The notes beneath the pieces were generated by a model. The model was given only the letters and a program-made list of their open reading frames with translations. It made no database searches and was not told the origin of the DNA. A stretch of DNA of 64,000 nucleotides, taken from contig NZ_LT629752.1 of assembly GCF_900105145.1 (NCBI RefSeq), forward strand, positions 1,336,001 to 1,400,000. Direction: 5' to 3'. The DNA is from Polaribacter sp. KT25b. Its GTDB lineage: Bacteria > Bacteroidota > Bacteroidia > Flavobacteriales > Flavobacteriaceae. A program made the position numbers and the translations under genes. Shown piece by piece: positions 44,773 to 53,368 of this stretch; the first letter of the stretch is position 1, and the number at the start of each line of letters is the position of its first letter.

Positions 44773-45969
44773 TTAACTTCTCACTTGTCCATTTCCATGA
44801 ACATACCACTTATTAGTTACCAAATGTTGCAAACCAATTGGTCCACGTTGGTGTAATTTATCTGTACTAATTGCTAATTCGCCACCCAAACCTAACTGAC
44901 CTCCATCTGTAAATCGAGTAGATGCATTATGATAAACTGCAGCAGTATCTACGTTTTCCATAAATAGTTTTGCTTCAGCTTCATTTTTTGTAATAATTAC
45001 TGATGAATGTCCACCAGAATAGGTATTAATCATGGTAATTGCAGCTGAGTTTGATTCAATTTCTCCAATCACAATTTTATAATCTAAAAATTCTTCGTAC
45101 CAAACTTCGTTTGATGAAATTTGTTCTAGTTGATGAGATTTTGATATAGTTTCATCACCCAAAACCTGAATCTTAGCTTCATTTAATTTTGATATTAATG
45201 TACTGATGAATTTATTTTTATTCGGTAAATTTTGATCAATTAAAACTTTATCAACAGCATTACAAGCAGATATTTTTGATTTTCCGTTTAAAATAACAGC
45301 AATCGCAATATCTAAATCTGCTTCTTTAGAAACATACACAAAATTATTTCCACGTCCGCTTATAATAACCGGACACGTAGCGTGTTGTTTTACAAAAGCA
45401 ATTAAACGTTCTCCACCACGAGGTACAATTAAATCTACTTTTTGAGTTGGTTTTTCTAAAAATGCTTGTGTTTCAGTTCTGTTAAATTGTAAATACTCAA
45501 CCCAATCTGTTGCTGCATAATGTTGTTTCAAAGCTTGATGCCATAATTCAACAATTTTTAAGTTAGAATTTAAAGATTCTTTTCCGCCTTTTAATAAAAT
45601 TTTATTTCCAGATTTAAAAGCAATTCCAGCAGCTTCAACAGTAACATCTGGTCTAGATTCATAAATAATTAAAACCGTACCAAAAGAAGCAGTTTTATTA
45701 TAAACTTGCATTCCATTATCATGCTTAAAACTAAAACGAACTAAACCTACAGGATCTTCTTGAGAAGCCAAATGTTTAGCAGCTTTAATCATTTCATCAA
45801 CTTTTGAATCATCAACTTTTAGTCTGTCAAACATAGAAATATCATCACCTTTATAAGCCTCTAAATCTTTTTTATTGATGTTAATAATTGTTGCTCTTTC
45901 TTGTTCTAAAAGCACTGCCATTGTTAGTAAAACAGCATTTCTAGTTTCTATGGATAATAAGGTATTCAT
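44773..45969 (-). CDS. proA: Glutamate-5-semialdehyde dehydrogenase
   Basis: Reduces glutamyl 5-phosphate to glutamate semialdehyde with NADPH. 398 residues of the aldehyde dehydrogenase fold: IYESRPDVTVEAAG, LLKGGKESLNSN, LIVPRGGERLI, the catalytic Cys in KISACNAVDKVL, and the C-terminal DGGQLGLGGELAISTDKLHQRGP. It is directly upstream of proB on the minus strand. Both proline genes are embedded between argD and argF'. Confidence 0.95.
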   Translation of the reverse strand: MNTLLSIETRNAVLLTMAVLLEQERATIININKKDLEAYKGDDISMFDRLKVDDSKVDEMIKAAKHLASQEDPVGLVRFSFKHDNGMQVYNKTASFGTVLIIYESRPDVTVEAAGIAFKSGNKILLKGGKESLNSNLKIVELWHQALKQHYAATDWVEYLQFNRTETQAFLEKPTQKVDLIVPRGGERLIAFVKQHATCPVIISGRGNNFVYVSKEADLDIAIAVILNGKSKISACNAVDKVLIDQNLPNKNKFISTLISKLNEAKIQVLGDETISKSHQLEQISSNEVWYEEFLDYKIVIGEIESNSAAITMINTYSGGHSSVIITKNEAEAKLFMENVDTAAVYHNASTRFTDGGQLGLGGELAISTDKLHQRGPIGLQHLVTNKWYVHGNGQVRS

Positions 45970-46042
45970 GGTTTTGGTTAATTGTTTTGGTTGATAATTT
46001 TATATTTTATAAACTTTTCAACTATCTAAAAATAAAACGAAA

Positions 46043-47173
46043 TTATTCATCTAAAGCATCTACTAAAGCTTCAAAAAATTGATCGATATGTTCTTTTTTG
46101 ATTGTTAAAGGAGGTAAAATTCTTAATAAATTTTTATTCATTGCTCCGCCAGTAAAAATGTGATACTCGTAAATTAATTTTTTACGTAAATCTCCTACTT
46201 CAAAATCAAATTCTAAACCTAGCATTAAGCCTTTTCCTTTAATATTTTTTATTTGAGGAATCGTTTTTGCAATTTTGATAAAATAACAAGACATTTCATT
46301 TACATTGTCTATCAATTTTTCTTCTTCAATTACTTTTATTACGGATAAACCTGCAGCGCAAGCTAAATGATTTCCTCCAAAAGTGGTTCCTAACATTCCG
46401 AATTTTGCTTCAATACAAGGATGAATTAAAATTCCTCCAATAGGAAAACCATTTCCCATTCCTTTTGCAATGGAAATTACATCTGGAGTTACATTATAAT
46501 GTTGAAAAGCAAAAAACTTACCAGATCTACCATATCCAGACTGCACTTCATCAGCAATAAAAAAAGTGTTATTAGCTTTACAAAGCACATCAACTTCTTC
46601 AAAGAATTCTTTAGTTGCTTCGTCTAAACCACCAACACCTTGAATAAATTCAACAATAACAGCACAAACATCTCCTTTTTCAAGTTCTGTTTTTACGGCT
46701 TCAATATCATTTAAATCTAAAATTGTAACTTTTTGTTGCGCGTTAATTGGCGCGATTATATTTTTGTTATCAGTGGCAGCAACAGCAGCAGAAGTTCGTC
46801 CGTGAAAACCATTTTTAAAAGCAATTACTCTAGATTTTCCTGTTTTAAAAGAAGCTAATTTTAACGCATTTTCGTTCGCTTCTGCACCAGAATTGCATAA
46901 AAATAGCTCATAATCTTTACAACCAGAAATCGTTTCTAACTTGTTCGCTAATTTAACTTGTAAAGGATTCTGAATTGCATTTGAATAAAAACCCAATTTT
47001 GAAACTTGCTTAGAAATTGCTTCTACATATTTTGGATGCGAATGACCAATAGAAATTACTGCATGACCTCCATACAAATCTAAATATTCTATTTTATTTT
47101 CATCATAAACATAAACACCTTTTGCTTTCACAGGTGTAACATCGTACAAAGGATAAACGTTAAATAATGGCAT
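46043..47173 (-). CDS. argD: N-acyl-ornithine aminotransferase (ArgD)
   Basis: PLP enzyme converting N-acyl-glutamate semialdehyde to N-acyl-ornithine. 376 residues of class III aminotransferase: FLCNSGAEANENALKLA, FKNGFHGRTSAAVAA, ADEVQSGYGRSGKFFAFQ, the PLP lysine in ISIAKGMGNGFPIGG, and GTTFGGNHLACAA. It starts 4 bp after the proC stop, so it is probably translated with it. Acetyl or succinyl preference cannot be read from the sequence. Confidence 0.94.
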   Translation of the reverse strand: MPLFNVYPLYDVTPVKAKGVYVYDENKIEYLDLYGGHAVISIGHSHPKYVEAISKQVSKLGFYSNAIQNPLQVKLANKLETISGCKDYELFLCNSGAEANENALKLASFKTGKSRVIAFKNGFHGRTSAAVAATDNKNIIAPINAQQKVTILDLNDIEAVKTELEKGDVCAVIVEFIQGVGGLDEATKEFFEEVDVLCKANNTFFIADEVQSGYGRSGKFFAFQHYNVTPDVISIAKGMGNGFPIGGILIHPCIEAKFGMLGTTFGGNHLACAAGLSVIKVIEEEKLIDNVNEMSCYFIKIAKTIPQIKNIKGKGLMLGLEFDFEVGDLRKKLIYEYHIFTGGAMNKNLLRILPPLTIKKEHIDQFFEALVDALDE

Positions 47174-47177
47174 GTTG

Positions 47178-47969
47178 TTAGTTTTTTATTTGGTTAATTT
47201 TATCAAAAGATTTATTAATTCCTTTTATTAAAGAAGAGCTTAAACCTTGATGTTCCATTTCGTTTAAACCTTCAATTGTGCAACCTCCGGGAGTTGTAAC
47301 TCTGTCTATTTCTGCTTCTGGATGTCTGCCAGATTCTTTTAATAAACTAGCGGCTCCAAAACAAGTTTGCATTGCTAATTTATGTGCAACATCTGCTTCA
47401 AAACCTAGTTGAATTGCGCCTTGAGTTGTGGCACGAATTAAGCGCATCCAAAAAGCAATTCCGCTTGCACAAATAACCGTTGCAGCTTGTAATTGTTCTT
47501 CCGGAATTTCCAATGAAACTCCTAAACTGTTAAAAATAGTTTGTGCTAATTCTACTTTTTCTTTTCCTTTAGTATTAGGAGAAAGACAGGTCATAGATTG
47601 ACCAACCGAAGCAGCAGTATTTGGCATTGATCGAATTATAAAATGATTTTCACCAACAATAGCTTCAATTTTAGCAATAGAAAACCCAGTAATAACAGAA
47701 ATTAAAACATGATTTTTATGTAAAAGTGGTTTTACGCTTGTTAAAATAGTTTCTAAATGTCTTGGCTGAACTGCAAAAATTAAAATATCAGAATTTTTAA
47801 TAGCTTCCGTATTATCAGAAGTTAAAATCACCTCGTTAAAGTCATTAAAATCTTTAATAGAATTGGTGTTTCTTTTCGTTAAATACAAAGAACTCACCAC
47901 TTTATTTTTCAATAAACCTTTGGATATAGATTGTCCTAAACTTCCTGCTCCAATAATTGCTACTTTCAT
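47178..47969 (-). CDS. proC: Pyrroline-5-carboxylate reductase
   Basis: Last step of proline synthesis. 263 residues: NAD(P)-binding start VAIIGAGSLGQSISKGLL, FAVQPRHLETIL, IRSMPNTAASVGQSM, and the C-terminal signature GRHPEAEIDRVTTPGGCTIEGLNEM. With proA and proB it completes proline synthesis inside the arginine cluster. It starts about 185 bp after argC in a gap that carries a dispersed repeat. Confidence 0.96.
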   Translation of the reverse strand: MKVAIIGAGSLGQSISKGLLKNKVVSSLYLTKRNTNSIKDFNDFNEVILTSDNTEAIKNSDILIFAVQPRHLETILTSVKPLLHKNHVLISVITGFSIAKIEAIVGENHFIIRSMPNTAASVGQSMTCLSPNTKGKEKVELAQTIFNSLGVSLEIPEEQLQAATVICASGIAFWMRLIRATTQGAIQLGFEADVAHKLAMQTCFGAASLLKESGRHPEAEIDRVTTPGGCTIEGLNEMEHQGLSSSLIKGINKSFDKINQIKN

Positions 47970-47989
47970 TTTTATTTTTTTTTTGGCGT

Positions 47990-48075
47990 TACCTAAAGGT
48001 CGCGCTTTACACTATATCTTTTTCTTCGTTCCTCAAAAAAAGGATGCCGTTTCAATCGCTAACGCGGGCTAGTAA
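47990..48075. repeat. Dispersed repeat, copy 2
   Basis: The reverse complement shares ordered blocks with 19503-19585: GCGTTAGCGATTG, ATCCTTTT, AAAAAGAT and GTAAAGCGCG. It lies in the 185-bp argC/proC gap, opposite in orientation to copy 1. The rest of the gap (48076-48154) shows nothing recognisable. Confidence 0.6.
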
Positions 48076-48154
48076 ATAATCAAGAACCATTTTCTTACTA
48101 TTATAATTACGAGGCAATCCTTTGGTAAATAAATCTTTGGCTATCGCCCTGCGA

Positions 48155-49138
48155 TTAAAAATAATTTGCTTTTAAATTCAATCCTAAGGTTTCTTTAAAG
48201 CCGTACATTAAATTCATATTCTGAATTGCTTGTCCAGAAGCTCCTTTCAATAAATTATCAATAGTACTTGTAATTAATAATTTATTGCCATGTTTTTCTA
48301 ATTGTACTAAACATTTGTTGGTGTTTACTACTTGTTTCATAAAAATGCTTTCATCAGAAACAAAAGTAAAAGCGGCATCTTTATAGTAGGTTTTATACAT
48401 TTTTTTCGCTTCTTCTAAAGTGCCATCAAACTTTGTGTAAGTAGTTGCAAAAATTCCTCTAGAAAAATCACCACGATTTGGCATAAAATTAATTTTAGAA
48501 TTAAAATTAGGTTGTAATTGATGTACAGTTTGATTAATTTCTCCTAAATGTTGATGATTAAATGCTTTATAATGAGAAAAATTATTATCTCTCCAAGTAA
48601 AATGTGTAGTTTCAGATAAAGAAGTTCCTGCGCCAGTTGCACCAGTTACAGCATTAATATGAACATCATTTTGTAACAAACCATTTGCAGCTAAAGGTAA
48701 AATTGCTAATTGTAAAGCAGTTGCAAAACAACCCGGATTTGCAATATATTTTGCGGTTTTTATAATTTCTTTATCCAATTCTGGTAAACCATAAACAAAG
48801 TCTTTTCCATCGAAATTTTTATCCGCAAGTAATCTAAAATCATTACTTAAATCAATGATTTTTGTAGTATCAGAAAAACTATTTTTGGCTAAAAAGGCAG
48901 TTGAATTTCCATGACCTAAACATAAAAACAACACATCAACATCAGCATTAATTTCGCTTGTAAAATTGATTTCTGTATCACCAATTAAATCTTGATGTAC
49001 TTTATACAATTTATTGCCAGCATTAGAAGTGCTATATACAAAATTGATATTTGTTTCAGGATGATTTAGCAATAATCTAATTAATTCTCCTGCTGTATAA
49101 CCTGCGCCACCGATAATTCCTATTTCTAAATTCTTCAT
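48155..49138 (-). CDS. argC: N-acyl-gamma-glutamyl-phosphate reductase
   Basis: Third step of arginine synthesis, NADPH-dependent. 327 residues: GIIGGAGYTAGELIRLLLNHP, LCLGHGNSTAF, the catalytic Cys in IANPGCFATALQLA, and FMPNRGDFSRGIFATTY. Its length and the short gap after PGCFAT fit the family type 1. It is between argG and proC on the minus strand; an AT-rich inverted repeat separates it from argG. Confidence 0.95.
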   Translation of the reverse strand: MKNLEIGIIGGAGYTAGELIRLLLNHPETNINFVYSTSNAGNKLYKVHQDLIGDTEINFTSEINADVDVLFLCLGHGNSTAFLAKNSFSDTTKIIDLSNDFRLLADKNFDGKDFVYGLPELDKEIIKTAKYIANPGCFATALQLAILPLAANGLLQNDVHINAVTGATGAGTSLSETTHFTWRDNNFSHYKAFNHQHLGEINQTVHQLQPNFNSKINFMPNRGDFSRGIFATTYTKFDGTLEEAKKMYKTYYKDAAFTFVSDESIFMKQVVNTNKCLVQLEKHGNKLLITSTIDNLLKGASGQAIQNMNLMYGFKETLGLNLKANYF

Positions 49139-49157
49139 TCTTCAAAATTGTTTAAAA

Positions 49158-49224
49158 GTTGAACTGTTTAATCGTGTAAAAGTATGTTCTAAAACTTAGC
49201 CATTGCACAATTAAACAATTCAAC
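49158..49224. repeat. Imperfect inverted repeat in the argG/argC gap
   Basis: Arm GTTGAACTGTTTAATCGTG (49158-49176) pairs with CACAATTAAACAATTCAAC (49206-49224) with two mismatched positions in 19. The loop is 29 nt. Related sequence occurs at 40998-41035. Confidence 0.6.
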
Positions 49225-49245
49225 AATTATTCGTTTACACAAATT

Positions 49246-50421
49246 TTATTTATTTACTTGTTGATATATTTTATTCTGATTTCCTAAAATTTTGATAAAG
49301 CCTTTAGCATCATCAGCAGTCCAAGCTTTATTTTCTTCTCCATACGTACTAAATGCACTAGACATTAAATCGTGATCAGAAATAATTCCATCTAAAGAAA
49401 AATGATAAGGTTTTAAAGAAACGACAACATTTCCAGATACCATTTTCTGAGAACTTTGTAAAAAAGCTTCAGTATCTCTCATTACAGGATCTAAATATTG
49501 ACCTTCGTGTAAATGCATTCCGTAAAAACTAGACAAATATTCTTTGTGTTGTAATTGCCATTTTGTTAGGGTGTGTTTCTCTAACAAATGATGTGCTTTT
49601 ACTGTAATTAAAGCAGCTGCAGCTTCAAAACCAACTCTTCCTTTTGTTCCAACAATTGTATCACCAACATGAATGTCTCTACCAATTGCAAATTTTGAAG
49701 CGATATTATTTAAGTTTTCAATATTGATTTCAGGTTTGTTTTCTTCTCCATTTAAAGCAACAAATTCGCCGTTTTTAAAAGTCAAAGTAACTTTTTCTTC
49801 ACCTTCTTTTTCTAATTGAGAAGGATATGCTTCATTAGGTAAAGGAAGTTCAGACTTTAAAGTTTCAACGCCACCAACACTTGTTCCCCAAAGGCCTTTA
49901 TTTACAGAATATTTAGATTTTTCCCAAGGCATATCAATTCCTTCAGATTTTAAGTATTCTATTTCTTCTTGTCTTGTTAATTTTTGATCTCTAATTGGCG
50001 TAATAATGTTGATGCCTGGCGCCAAAGTTTGAAAAATCATATCAAAACGTACTTGGTCATTTCCTGCACCAGTACTTCCATGCGCAATATATTCTGCACC
50101 AATACTTTTAGCATATTCAACAATTTCTATTGCCTGAATAATTCTTTCAGCACTTACAGAAAGTGGATATGTACTGTTCTTTAATACGTTTCCAAAAATT
50201 AAATACTTTACTACTTTATTATAAAAAGTAGAAACAGCATCAATATTTTTATAAGTAGAAACGCCCATTTTATAAGCATTACTTTCTATATGTTTAATTT
50301 CTTCTGTTGTAAAACCACCTGTGTTTACACTTACAGCGTGTACTTCATATTCTTTTGATAAACTTACGGCACAATAAGAAGTGTCTAAACCGCCACTATA
50401 TGCAATTACTAATTTTTTCAT
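49246..50421 (-). CDS. argG: Argininosuccinate synthase
   Basis: Joins citrulline and aspartate with ATP. 391 residues: PP-loop VIAYSGGLDTSYCAVSL at the start, AHGSTGAGNDQVRFD, and KGLWGTSVGG. The N-terminal ATP pyrophosphatase fold is followed by the multimerisation domain. Its start overlaps the stop of the preceding GNAT gene by 4 bp, so translation is coupled. Confidence 0.96.
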   Translation of the reverse strand: MKKLVIAYSGGLDTSYCAVSLSKEYEVHAVSVNTGGFTTEEIKHIESNAYKMGVSTYKNIDAVSTFYNKVVKYLIFGNVLKNSTYPLSVSAERIIQAIEIVEYAKSIGAEYIAHGSTGAGNDQVRFDMIFQTLAPGINIITPIRDQKLTRQEEIEYLKSEGIDMPWEKSKYSVNKGLWGTSVGGVETLKSELPLPNEAYPSQLEKEGEEKVTLTFKNGEFVALNGEENKPEINIENLNNIASKFAIGRDIHVGDTIVGTKGRVGFEAAAALITVKAHHLLEKHTLTKWQLQHKEYLSSFYGMHLHEGQYLDPVMRDTEAFLQSSQKMVSGNVVVSLKPYHFSLDGIISDHDLMSSAFSTYGEENKAWTADDAKGFIKILGNQNKIYQQVNK

Positions 50422-51035
50422 TTTTTTTCTTTTTTTAAGAATAAACTTTGTTTTATATGTTTTAGTCTTTTAAAAACATTTTCTTTAACTTCTTTTGGAT
50501 CTTCAGTAATTTTATTATTCGGATCATATAACATGCCTGTACATAGGCACATTTTTCTTTCTGTTCTTGTTAAGACATCATAGTTTCTACAAGTTTTGCA
50601 TCCATCCCAAAAACTTTGATCGTCTGTTAATTCAGAAAAAGTTACAGGTTTGTAACCTAATTCTGTATTTAGTTTCATAACAGCTAAACCAGTTGTTATA
50701 CTAAATACTTTTGCATCTGGAAACTTTGTTCTAGAATGATTAAAAATTACTTGCTTAATTAGTTTTGCTAATCCTATATTTCTATAATCTGGATGTACAA
50801 TTAAACCAGAATTGGCAACAAATTTTCCATGTCCCCATTTTTCTATGTAGCAAAATCCTGCAAATTTATCACCATCTAAAGCAATAACAGCATTACCGTT
50901 TTCCATTTTAGTGGCAACGTATTCTGGTTTTCTTTTTGCGATACCTGTTCCTCTAACCTGAGCAGCGTCTTCTATGGTTTTACAAATAATATCTGCGTAA
51001 ACAGTATGTGATTTGTTAGCAATTACAATTTCCAT
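50418..51035 (-). CDS. GNAT-family acyltransferase, probable N-acylglutamate synthase of the arginine pathway
   Basis: First gene of the arginine cluster. 205 residues with the GNAT fold: acyl-CoA loop at VHPDYRNIGLAKLIKQV (about 77-93) and the strand FAGFCYIEKWGHGKF. A Cys-rich segment, WDGCKTCRNYDVLTRTERKM, and CLCTGM follow (about 141-165), which could bind a metal or serve as a sensor. Classical ArgA and ArgJ are absent from the window, so this is the best candidate for acylating glutamate with acetyl- or succinyl-CoA. The 4-bp overlap with argG supports that. It lies behind a leader of about 325 nt with an Arg-rich small ORF. Confidence 0.8.
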   Translation of the reverse strand: MEIVIANKSHTVYADIICKTIEDAAQVRGTGIAKRKPEYVATKMENGNAVIALDGDKFAGFCYIEKWGHGKFVANSGLIVHPDYRNIGLAKLIKQVIFNHSRTKFPDAKVFSITTGLAVMKLNTELGYKPVTFSELTDDQSFWDGCKTCRNYDVLTRTERKMCLCTGMLYDPNNKITEDPKEVKENVFKRLKHIKQSLFLKKEKK

Positions 51036-51157
51036 TGCATTGAATTTTTTATTTTATATAAGTTGTTGTTTGTTTTTTTGAAAGTAGAATCGGACTCACC
51101 TAAATTCCATAATAGTTTATACACCCAAAGGGCGAATAATAAAACTGCGTCGTACAT
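51023..51157 (-). CDS. Candidate small hydrophobic ORF overlapping the GNAT start
   Basis: 44-codon open frame from ATG 51157, starting MYDAVLLFALWVYKLLWNLG, whose stop TAA lies 12 bases inside the GNAT gene in another frame. The first 20 residues could form one membrane helix. It has no arginine codons. The overlap could couple its translation to that of the GNAT gene. The frame is short enough to occur by chance, so this is a candidate only. Confidence 0.35.
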   Translation of the reverse strand: MYDAVLLFALWVYKLLWNLGESDSTFKKTNNNLYKIKNSMQWKL

Positions 51158-51270
51158 TGTTATTGTTTAAAATAACTAAAGGTTGTAAGTAAGTTTTGTA
51201 AGAAAGATTCACGATAAAAAAATAAAAGGATAAATACTATAATAAGTTGTCTTGTTGCTAAAGTAAAATA

Positions 51271-51345
51271 TTAGCGACGGCGGTTGCGCAAGCGCAAGCT
51301 GGGAACTATTGTAGTACATAATTTATTTCTTCTTGAAGTAATCAT
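51271..51345 (-). CDS. Arginine-rich leader peptide of the arginine cluster
   Basis: 24-codon ORF, ATG 51345 to TAA 51271-51273. It begins MITSRRNKL and ends VPSLRLRNRRR: Arg at positions 5, 6, 18, 20, 22, 23 and 24, so 7 of 24 codons and the last three in a row. The five late codons are CGC, CGC, CGC, CGT and CGC, GC-rich codons that stand out in this AT-rich region, where AGA is usual. The stop directly follows the run. A -7 box lies about 23 bp upstream. About 235 nt separate its stop from the GNAT start. A ribosome starved of Arg-tRNA would stall here, the classic design of an attenuation leader. Confidence 0.8.
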   Translation of the reverse strand: MITSRRNKLCTTIVPSLRLRNRRR

Positions 51346-51367
51346 GGTGCTAAAGTATATATATTTT

Positions 51368-51375
51368 CAAAAGTA
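51368..51375 (-). promoter_or_regulatory. -7 box of the arginine leader promoter
   Basis: TACTTTTG on the minus strand, giving a start near 51361 and a 5' leader of about 15 nt before the Arg-rich ORF. No TTG lies at the usual distance upstream. About 325 nt of leader RNA would precede the GNAT gene. Confidence 0.5.
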
Positions 51376-51686
51376 TTATCATAAGTGTACCTTTTTTTTG
51401 TAAGTTTTATCAAATTTTAACAAAATTGGGATTTGAGTTGAAAATTAATCAACAGAATTCTTAAATAATCGTTTTTTGATAACATATAAATTGATAAACA
51501 CGTTGTTTTTTATGAAAATTAAAAACTTGTCAAAAAAAACAAAGTATTCTTTTAGTTTAATAATTTAAAGTCAGTTGTGTTTTTATCTAAAAAAAAAGTT
51601 ATTTAAATGAAAATCAGTAAGTTTGTTTTTAAAAGAACATCAGAAATCATGTTTTTTATAAATAAGTTAGTAGTAAAAAATAAAAA
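51376..51686. other. AT-rich gap upstream of the arginine leader
   Basis: 311 bp between the nnr stop and the arginine leader promoter. No gene, clear terminator or known riboswitch is seen; several poly-A/poly-T tracts and TAAA-rich stretches are present. Transcription from nnr could in principle run on into the leader. Confidence 0.4.
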
Positions 51687-53174
51687 TTATTCAGTTTCAA
51701 TTTTTAGATAATTGATAATATCCGAAGCAATTAAAGCGTTTTCTCCTTTTTGTTCGTCTGCATAATCTCCTGCTTTTCCATGAAAATACACACCAATTAA
51801 AGCTGCTTTAATAGGAGGGTAACCTTGCGCTAATAAGCCAGTAATTATTCCTGTAAGAGTATCACCACTTCCACCAGTTGCCATTCCTGGATTTCCAGAA
51901 ATATTAAAAAAAAGTGTTCCTTCTGGATTACAAATACATGTATTTGCACCTTTTAAAACAACAATACATTCATGTTCTTTTGCAAGCTGTTTTTGTTTTT
52001 CAAAACATTCTATAGTAGTTTTCCATGTGCCAACAAATCTTTCAAATTCTTTTGGATGTGGCGTTAAAACTGCGTTTTTTGGTAATATATTTAGTAATTC
52101 TCTATTTTCAGAAATAATATTTAAAGCATCAGCATCAATAACTAATGGAACTTTTGTTGATTCAAAAAGTTGTTTTAAAACTTCTTTTGTAGCATCCTTT
52201 TTTCCAATTCCCGGTCCAATTCCAATGGAATTGTAAGAAGAAATATCTGGTAATTCAGAAATATATTTTTTCTTTTTATCAGTTAAACACATTGCTTCTG
52301 GTGTAGAAATTTGCAAAATATTATATCCACAATTTGGAATGTATGTTGTTAAAAGTCCGGAGCCAGCTTTTAAACAAGCTTGAGAAGCCAAAACTGCGGC
52401 TCCGATTTTACCATAAGAACCTGCAATAATTAAGGCATGACCAAATGTTCCTTTATGTGAATGTTTTTCTCTTTTTTTTACACTTTTAGAAATTGTGCTA
52501 TCTAAAACAAAATTATTGGTTGGTAATTTTTGAATAAAATCTTCATCTAAACCTATGTTTATTACTTTCCAGTTTTTAATATATTGGTTACTTTCTTGAA
52601 AGAAAAAAGATAATTTTGGTCTTTGAAAACTAATTGTAAGATCAGACTTTACAATAAAATCAGAATCAGGTAATTGATTGCAATATAAACCAGAAGGAAT
52701 ATCAACAGAAAAAACATGTTTTTTTACTTCATTTATGCTTTTAATAGTTTTTGCAGCTAAACCTTCAACTTTTCTAGTTAAGCCAGAACCAAAAATAGCA
52801 TCAATAATTATGTCAAATTTGTTAAAATCAAACAAATCATCTTCAGATTTTATAATTGTAACTTCTTCTAGTTTATTAAAATTGGTTTTACAATCGAGAG
52901 AAAGATTATTAGCTGTTTTTATTAAAATTGCTTCTGCAAGATAGCCTTTAGCTTGTAATATTCTTGTAATTGCAAAACCATCTCCACCATTGTTACCAAC
53001 TCCGCAAATAACTACAATTTTTGAATAGTTATAAATATTTTTATGAATAGCATTTACAAAAGAAAGAGAAGTTCTTTCCATTAATTTTAAAGAAGAAATA
53101 CCTTCTTTTTTAATCGTATAATTATCGGTTTCTTTTGTTTGATTTGCCGATATTATTTTTTTTAGATCGAACAA
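51687..53174 (-). CDS. nnr: Bifunctional NAD(P)H-hydrate epimerase / ADP-dependent NAD(P)H-hydrate dehydratase
   Basis: Repairs hydrated NADH and NADPH. 495 residues with both domains: the N-terminal YjeF epimerase (about 1-215, VICGVGNNGGDGFAITR, IIDAIFGSGLTR, SVDIPSGLY) and the C-terminal ribokinase-like dehydratase (about 225-495, SYGKIGAAVLASQA, GIGPGIGKKD, DADALNI, VLTPHPKEFERF, GNPGMATGGSGDTLTG). It is a monocistronic-looking housekeeping gene, divergent from the DUF2141 gene. Confidence 0.95.
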   Translation of the reverse strand: MFDLKKIISANQTKETDNYTIKKEGISSLKLMERTSLSFVNAIHKNIYNYSKIVVICGVGNNGGDGFAITRILQAKGYLAEAILIKTANNLSLDCKTNFNKLEEVTIIKSEDDLFDFNKFDIIIDAIFGSGLTRKVEGLAAKTIKSINEVKKHVFSVDIPSGLYCNQLPDSDFIVKSDLTISFQRPKLSFFFQESNQYIKNWKVINIGLDEDFIQKLPTNNFVLDSTISKSVKKREKHSHKGTFGHALIIAGSYGKIGAAVLASQACLKAGSGLLTTYIPNCGYNILQISTPEAMCLTDKKKKYISELPDISSYNSIGIGPGIGKKDATKEVLKQLFESTKVPLVIDADALNIISENRELLNILPKNAVLTPHPKEFERFVGTWKTTIECFEKQKQLAKEHECIVVLKGANTCICNPEGTLFFNISGNPGMATGGSGDTLTGIITGLLAQGYPPIKAALIGVYFHGKAGDYADEQKGENALIASDIINYLKIETE

Positions 53175-53368
53175 AATTTAAGTTTTTAAGACAGATTAAA
53201 GTTACACTTTTTTTATCAAGATACTTGCTTTTTGATTCAAAATAGTATCGAATTATACTCGTAATTACAATTCATCCTAAAAAAAATACAACTCGGTATT
53301 CTTTAATTTAAAAAACGATGGTTGCGTTGCATCTTTGTACCATCATTAACCAATAAAAACAAAATATT

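Noticed and set aside
51158..51345. Known riboswitch in the arginine leader
   Set aside because: No SAM, cobalamin, TPP, lysine or glycine riboswitch core was recognised; the Arg codon run explains the GC-rich patch better.
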